Origin: a bacterium
Lineage (GTDB): Bacteria; Actinomycetota; Acidimicrobiia; Acidimicrobiales; Ilumatobacteraceae
Reading direction: 5' to 3'
Length of the DNA: 19,013 nt
Assembly: GCA_029978815.1 (NCBI GenBank)
Contig: JAPOIQ010000001.1
Coordinates: 1 to 19,013 of the forward strand
Shown: positions 15,698 through 19,013 of the stretch, piece after piece
Layout: each line of letters begins with the position of its first letter
How positions within the stretch are numbered: position 1 is the first letter of the stretch
The notes under the pieces: model-generated
Told to the model about the DNA's origin: nothing
What the model saw: only the letters and a program-made list of their open reading frames with translations
Databases searched by the model: none
Translations under genes and position numbers: made by a program

Positions 15698-17943
15698 TCT
15701 CGTGGCGTCCGTTGAGTGTGTTGCCGTGGCGGTGGCATGTTCGGCGACCCCGACCGTCACTGTGGGTGAGTTGGCGACCAAATGGCATTGGTTTAGTGAA
15801 GCCGAACCATTACGGAGAAATGGTTCGAACGATCTGGGCGAACCGAAAGAACTTGCGGTACGGCTGGAAGGTACTTACGAAAGGCGCCTGTGACGGGTGC
15901 GCGTTAGGAGTCGCTGGGCTTCACGACTGGGGTCAAGATGGGATTCATCTCTGTAGTACTCGTCTTCGGCTGTTGGAGTTCAATACTGCGGGAGTGATGA
16001 AGGCCAATGCTCTTGCCGATGTGGCAGCACTGTCTCATCTTGACGGTGCAGGTCTGAGAGAGTTGGGTCGACTCGGGTACCCGCTGCGTCGCCGAAGGGG
16101 TGAGCCCGGGTTCTCCGTCATCACCTGGAATGATGCTCTCTCGACGATTTCTCATTCGATCACCGCAACCTCGCCGGAGCGTATTGGCGTCTACCTCACC
16201 AGCCGTGGGCTCACGAACGAGGTGTACTACACAGCCGGTAAAGCGGCTCGCGCGATGGGAATCGCTTCAATTGATTCAGCGGCACGGGTGTGTCACGCTC
16301 CGTCCACTGTTGGCTTGAAGGCAACGATTGGCGTTGCTGCAACTACCTGTTCGATGGAAGATGTGATCGCCTCCGATCTCATCGTGCTCTGGGGCTCGAA
16401 CCCTGCGGCGAACCAGCCGGTGTTTACAAAGTACATCTACCTCGCGAAGGCTCGCGGATGCCGAGTGGTTGTGGTCAATCCGTACCTTGAACCTGCGCTT
16501 GAGCGGTACTGGGTTCCAAGCAATGTTGAATCCGCCGTGTTCGGCACAAAAATTTCTGATCTGCATGTTCCGGTTCGACCAGGTGGCGATGTGGCGCTCG
16601 CACAGGCGGTACTAAAACGCCTCGTTGCACGGGGTGCGATCGATCACTCTTTCATCGATGAGCACACCAACGGGTGGTCAGACCTCGAAGAGCAACTGCG
16701 CGGCCTTGATGATGACGACTTACTTAGCCAGTGCGGTGTGAGTGCAGCGGTTGTCAACGAGTTTGCTGATCTTTACGCATCGGTTGGGTCGGCAATCTTT
16801 GTGTGGTCAATGGGCATCACCCAACGCGCCGACGCTGTCGACGGTGTTCGAGCAATCGTCAACCTCGCCCTTTCTCGCGGAATGATTGGCCGGGAGGGGG
16901 CCGGACTCATGCCTATTCGTGGGCACTCAGGTGTGCAGGGTGGTGCCGAGATGGGGGCTTACGCAACTGCTCTTCCGGGTGGCCGAGAGCTCACCGATGA
17001 GAATTGCGCGGAGCTTGCCGAACAGTGGGGGTTTGAGATTCCGCGTGAACCCGCAAGAACAGCACCTGAATTTGTTGGCGCAGTTCTCAACGACGAGATT
17101 GATGTGTTGTTGATGTCCGGTGGCAACATGCTCGACGTCCTACCTGACCCACAGCGGGTGTCGTCTGCGCTTTCAACGGTTGGTCTTCGGGTGCATCTTG
17201 ACGTGGTGGCGACTTCGCAGATGCTTGTCGAAGGAGAAGACGTCCTTGTTCTTCCGGTGAGAACTCGCTACGAGCAAGAGGGTGGAGGAACAGAAACATC
17301 AACCGAACGTCGAATCATTTTTTCTCCAGAGATTCCACGAACGGTGGGAACGGCCAAGAGTGAATGGCGATTATGGGGTGAGATTGCGAGCAGGGTTGCG
17401 CCGGCTCATGCAGCGCACTTCTCGTGGCGTGACAACCAACATCTTCGGGAAGAGATTGCGCGTGTTGTTCCTGCGTATGCGGGAATTGAACGACTCTCAA
17501 CAACGGGAGATTCTGTGCAATGGGGAGGTCGGCATCTCTGCGCTGACGGAGTATTTCCAACCCCTGATGGCCGGGCGAGCTTTACAACTCCGACCGCTCG
17601 CCCTGTCGAAGTACCTGAAGGGTCGTTCATTGTGTCAACGCGACGTGGAAAGCAGTTCAATTCAATCGTTCATGGCGACCGTGATCCGTTGACGGGAACA
17701 GCTCGAGACGCAGTATTTATGAGCGCAGCTGATGCTCAACGTCTCGCAATGAGCGATGGCGATGCTGTCACTCTCACCTCTGCCACTGGCCGATTTGAGG
17801 GGCGAATCCATCTTGCAGATATTGCTGATGGTTCCTTACAGGTTGTCTGGCCGGAAGCAAATGCGTTGATCAACGGCGAGTCCACCGATCGTGAGAGCGG
17901 CATTCCGGATTACAACGCGATCGTTACGGTGCAGCATCGATGA
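15694..17943 (+). CDS. FdhF/YdeP-family molybdopterin oxidoreductase (Cys form)
   Basis: A 749-residue molybdopterin enzyme related to the formate dehydrogenase H catalytic subunit, closest in style to the YdeP group. The N-terminal cysteines are Cys66, Cys69 and Cys87 (GACDGCALG, GIHLC) rather than the full four-cysteine cluster motif of FdhF. RVCHAPSTVGL places Cys200 (TGT at 16291-16293) where selenocysteine enzymes have Sec. Later marks are SDLIVLWGSNPAANQP, RGHSGVQGGAEMG, LMSGGNMLDVLPD and the C-terminal molydopterin-binding domain near STRRGKQFNS. A formate or formate-like oxidase role is plausible, but YdeP-type substrates are uncertain. The ATG overlaps the fdhD stop (ATGA), yet residues 1-29 are Trp/Arg-rich and unlike the family, which begins near GLVKPNHYGEM; a GTG at 15766 is an alternative start. 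Confidence 0.88.
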   Translation: MISWRPLSVLPWRWHVRRPRPSLWVSWRPNGIGLVKPNHYGEMVRTIWANRKNLRYGWKVLTKGACDGCALGVAGLHDWGQDGIHLCSTRLRLLEFNTAGVMKANALADVAALSHLDGAGLRELGRLGYPLRRRRGEPGFSVITWNDALSTISHSITATSPERIGVYLTSRGLTNEVYYTAGKAARAMGIASIDSAARVCHAPSTVGLKATIGVAATTCSMEDVIASDLIVLWGSNPAANQPVFTKYIYLAKARGCRVVVVNPYLEPALERYWVPSNVESAVFGTKISDLHVPVRPGGDVALAQAVLKRLVARGAIDHSFIDEHTNGWSDLEEQLRGLDDDDLLSQCGVSAAVVNEFADLYASVGSAIFVWSMGITQRADAVDGVRAIVNLALSRGMIGREGAGLMPIRGHSGVQGGAEMGAYATALPGGRELTDENCAELAEQWGFEIPREPARTAPEFVGAVLNDEIDVLLMSGGNMLDVLPDPQRVSSALSTVGLRVHLDVVATSQMLVEGEDVLVLPVRTRYEQEGGGTETSTERRIIFSPEIPRTVGTAKSEWRLWGEIASRVAPAHAAHFSWRDNQHLREEIARVVPAYAGIERLSTTGDSVQWGGRHLCADGVFPTPDGRASFTTPTARPVEVPEGSFIVSTRRGKQFNSIVHGDRDPLTGTARDAVFMSAADAQRLAMSDGDAVTLTSATGRFEGRIHLADIADGSLQVVWPEANALINGESTDRESGIPDYNAIVTVQHR

Positions 17944-17963
17944 CTCGAGATTCGTTGACCGAT

Positions 17964-18842
17964 CTAGTCATGGTCAGCAACTGCACGCAATCGTTCAATT
18001 AACACCTCGACACCGGGATGCTTTGGCGCACCCTCGCGTTGGCAAATGACGAGATCTCGAGTAACGATCGGTTCTCCAATTTCGACGTCGAGATGTTCTG
18101 GTACCTGGGCTACCGGGAGGACCGCCCATCCGAGCCCGAGACTCACCATCTGGGCGAGGACGTCCGGCTGATGGCTCTCTGCGACGACATGTGGAAGAGA
18201 GCCGGGCTCGCGCAAGCTTCGTTCGATGAGACTCCTTGTGTGAGATCCCTTTGGGAAAAGGACCCACGGACCCCACGCACTTGGGGGTCGTGATTTCACC
18301 TTTGGAGGTCGAACAATGACCAAACGCTCCTGGAGTAACGGAGTTGCAGAGATTGTGGGCGGCAGTTCAGAAGGTCGTACGCAGACGATGAGGTCAAAGT
18401 CTGCCCGTCGTAGGCCAGCGAGCAATTCGCTCGACGGAGCGACGGTGAGATGAAAGCCGATATCGGGAAAATCAGTTCGAAAGAGACGAAGCACCTCGGG
18501 AAAGTGAATGACTGCTCCCACGTCAAGCATGCCGACGCGGATAGAGCCCATCTTGAGTGTGCTCACTCGCTCTGCCCACTGCCCGATGTCGTGTGATAGT
18601 GCTTGCACCGTGCGAGCGTGCTGAAGCACTGGGTCTGCGAGGTCGGTGAGTACCCGTCGGCGACCTTGCCGCTCAAAGAGTTGGACGCCAAGTCTCCGCT
18701 CAAGATCGGCAAGTCCCTGAGAGAGTGCAGAAGCAGAGACACCAAGAGATGTTGCTGCTGATGACCAGGTCGGATGATCTGCCACGGCGACGAGATATTC
18801 GAGCTGGCGAAGTGGGATATCGAGTGGATCGGCCACCTTCAC
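17964..18842 (-). CDS. LysR-family transcriptional regulator
   Basis: A 292-residue LysR-type regulator. The N-terminal winged helix-turn-helix is plain (PLRQLEYLVAVADHPTWSSA, then LGVSASALSQGLADLERRLGVQLFER, residues about 10-60), followed by an effector-binding domain (IRVGMLDVGAVIHFPEVLRLFRTDFP onward). Length is typical. The start is a GTG at 18842, with another GTG at 18836; the choice is uncertain. The gene is convergent with the molybdopterin oxidoreductase (20-nt gap) and divergent from an inositol-3-phosphate synthase gene. LysR regulators commonly control a divergent neighbour, so control of that gene is the first guess. The effector is unknown. Confidence 0.9.
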   Translation of the reverse strand: MKVADPLDIPLRQLEYLVAVADHPTWSSAATSLGVSASALSQGLADLERRLGVQLFERQGRRRVLTDLADPVLQHARTVQALSHDIGQWAERVSTLKMGSIRVGMLDVGAVIHFPEVLRLFRTDFPDIGFHLTVAPSSELLAGLRRADFDLIVCVRPSELPPTISATPLLQERLVIVRPPKVKSRPPSAWGPWVLFPKGSHTRSLIERSLREPGSLPHVVAESHQPDVLAQMVSLGLGWAVLPVAQVPEHLDVEIGEPIVTRDLVICQREGAPKHPGVEVLIERLRAVADHD

Positions 18843-18848
18843 ATTTTA

Positions 18849-18881
18849 GTTAAGAAATACTTAACAAAGTGTATTTAACTA
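18849..18881. promoter_or_regulatory. Nested inverted repeats between lysR and the inositol synthase gene
   Basis: This AT-rich divergent gap holds GTTAAG-AAATA-CTTAAC (18849-18865), a 6-bp inverted repeat of the T-N11-A style LysR proteins bind. A second, longer-spaced pair is TAGTTAA (18847-18853) and TTAACTA (18875-18881). The half-sites share the core TTAAC. The arrangement suggests two or three LysR binding units and autoregulation. Confidence 0.5.
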
Positions 18882-18904
18882 GTAATGAAACTTACGTTGG
18901 GGGC

Positions 18905-19013
18905 ATGACCAAGCACGAGATCACCCCAGCCAGTGGACGCCTCGGAGTCCTACTCCCAGGAATGGGCGCAGTGGCATCAACGTTTATCGCAGGCGTTATG
19001 GCCGCCAGTCGCG
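18905..19013 (+). CDS. Inositol-3-phosphate synthase, 5' part only
   Basis: Only the first 36 codons are in the window. The translation begins MTKHEITPASGRLGVLLPGM and continues GAVASTFIAGVMAASR, which matches the N-terminal NAD-binding Rossmann segment of inositol-1(3)-phosphate synthase, the enzyme that makes myo-inositol phosphate from glucose 6-phosphate. In actinobacteria this feeds phosphatidylinositol and mycothiol synthesis. The ATG at 18905 is preceded closely by a G-run (GGGGG). It is divergent from the LysR gene. The identification rests on a short segment but the pattern is distinctive. Confidence 0.8.
   Translation, partial: MTKHEITPASGRLGVLLPGMGAVASTFIAGVMAASR

Noticed and set aside
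17941..17970. Possible terminator hairpin (TGACT/AGTCA with inner AGAT/ATCT) between the oxidoreductase and lysR
   Set aside because: The stem is short with a bulge and a 10-nt loop, and lacks a U-run; too weak to call.

Overview
The window reads as a gene-dense stretch of chromosome from a high-GC Gram-positive bacterium, most likely a free-living actinobacterium of the Acidimicrobiia type. This is inferred from the coding style, the LLM-flavin, crotonase and Baeyer-Villiger monooxygenase genes, many GTG/TTG starts, and an inositol-3-phosphate synthase start at the right edge. No taxonomic marker is present, so the placement is tentative.

Left part (1-8812): a partial metallo-beta-lactamase-fold hydrolase on the minus strand; a plus-strand run of YbaK-like deacylase, enoyl-CoA hydratase, flavin-dependent luciferase-like oxidoreductase and alpha/beta hydrolase; a minus-strand run of crotonase, acyl-CoA synthetase and class I glutamine amidotransferase; and a plus-strand flavoprotein monooxygenase. 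Together they look like catabolism of acyl-CoA-linked or cyclic organic compounds; the substrate cannot be read from sequence.

Central part (8843-13984): a compact selenocysteine cassette. It holds selA, selB (1 nt apart), a tRNA-Sec with anticodon UCA (minus strand, wedged between selB and the next gene), a two-domain thioredoxin-like protein, and a short selenoprotein of the UGSC type. The selenoprotein's coding region is interrupted by an in-frame UGA at 13742-13744, followed at once by codons for Gly-Ser-Cys-Thr-Ser-Cys. A perfect 7-bp hairpin just downstream fits a bacterial SECIS element. A conventional gene caller would split or truncate this gene.

Right part (14058-17943): a DUF169 gene with a strong Shine-Dalgarno, fdhD (sulfurtransferase for the molybdenum cofactor of formate dehydrogenases), and an FdhF/YdeP-type molybdopterin oxidoreductase that carries Cys where selenocysteine formate dehydrogenases carry Sec. 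The likely unit from 11973 to 17943 links a selenoprotein redox pair with a molybdenum enzyme; that functional link is inference. selD is not in the window and must be elsewhere if Sec is made.

Right edge: a LysR regulator (minus) is divergent from the start of an inositol-3-phosphate synthase gene, with nested inverted repeats in the AT-rich gap. I saw no rRNA, CRISPR array, insertion sequence or phage gene.
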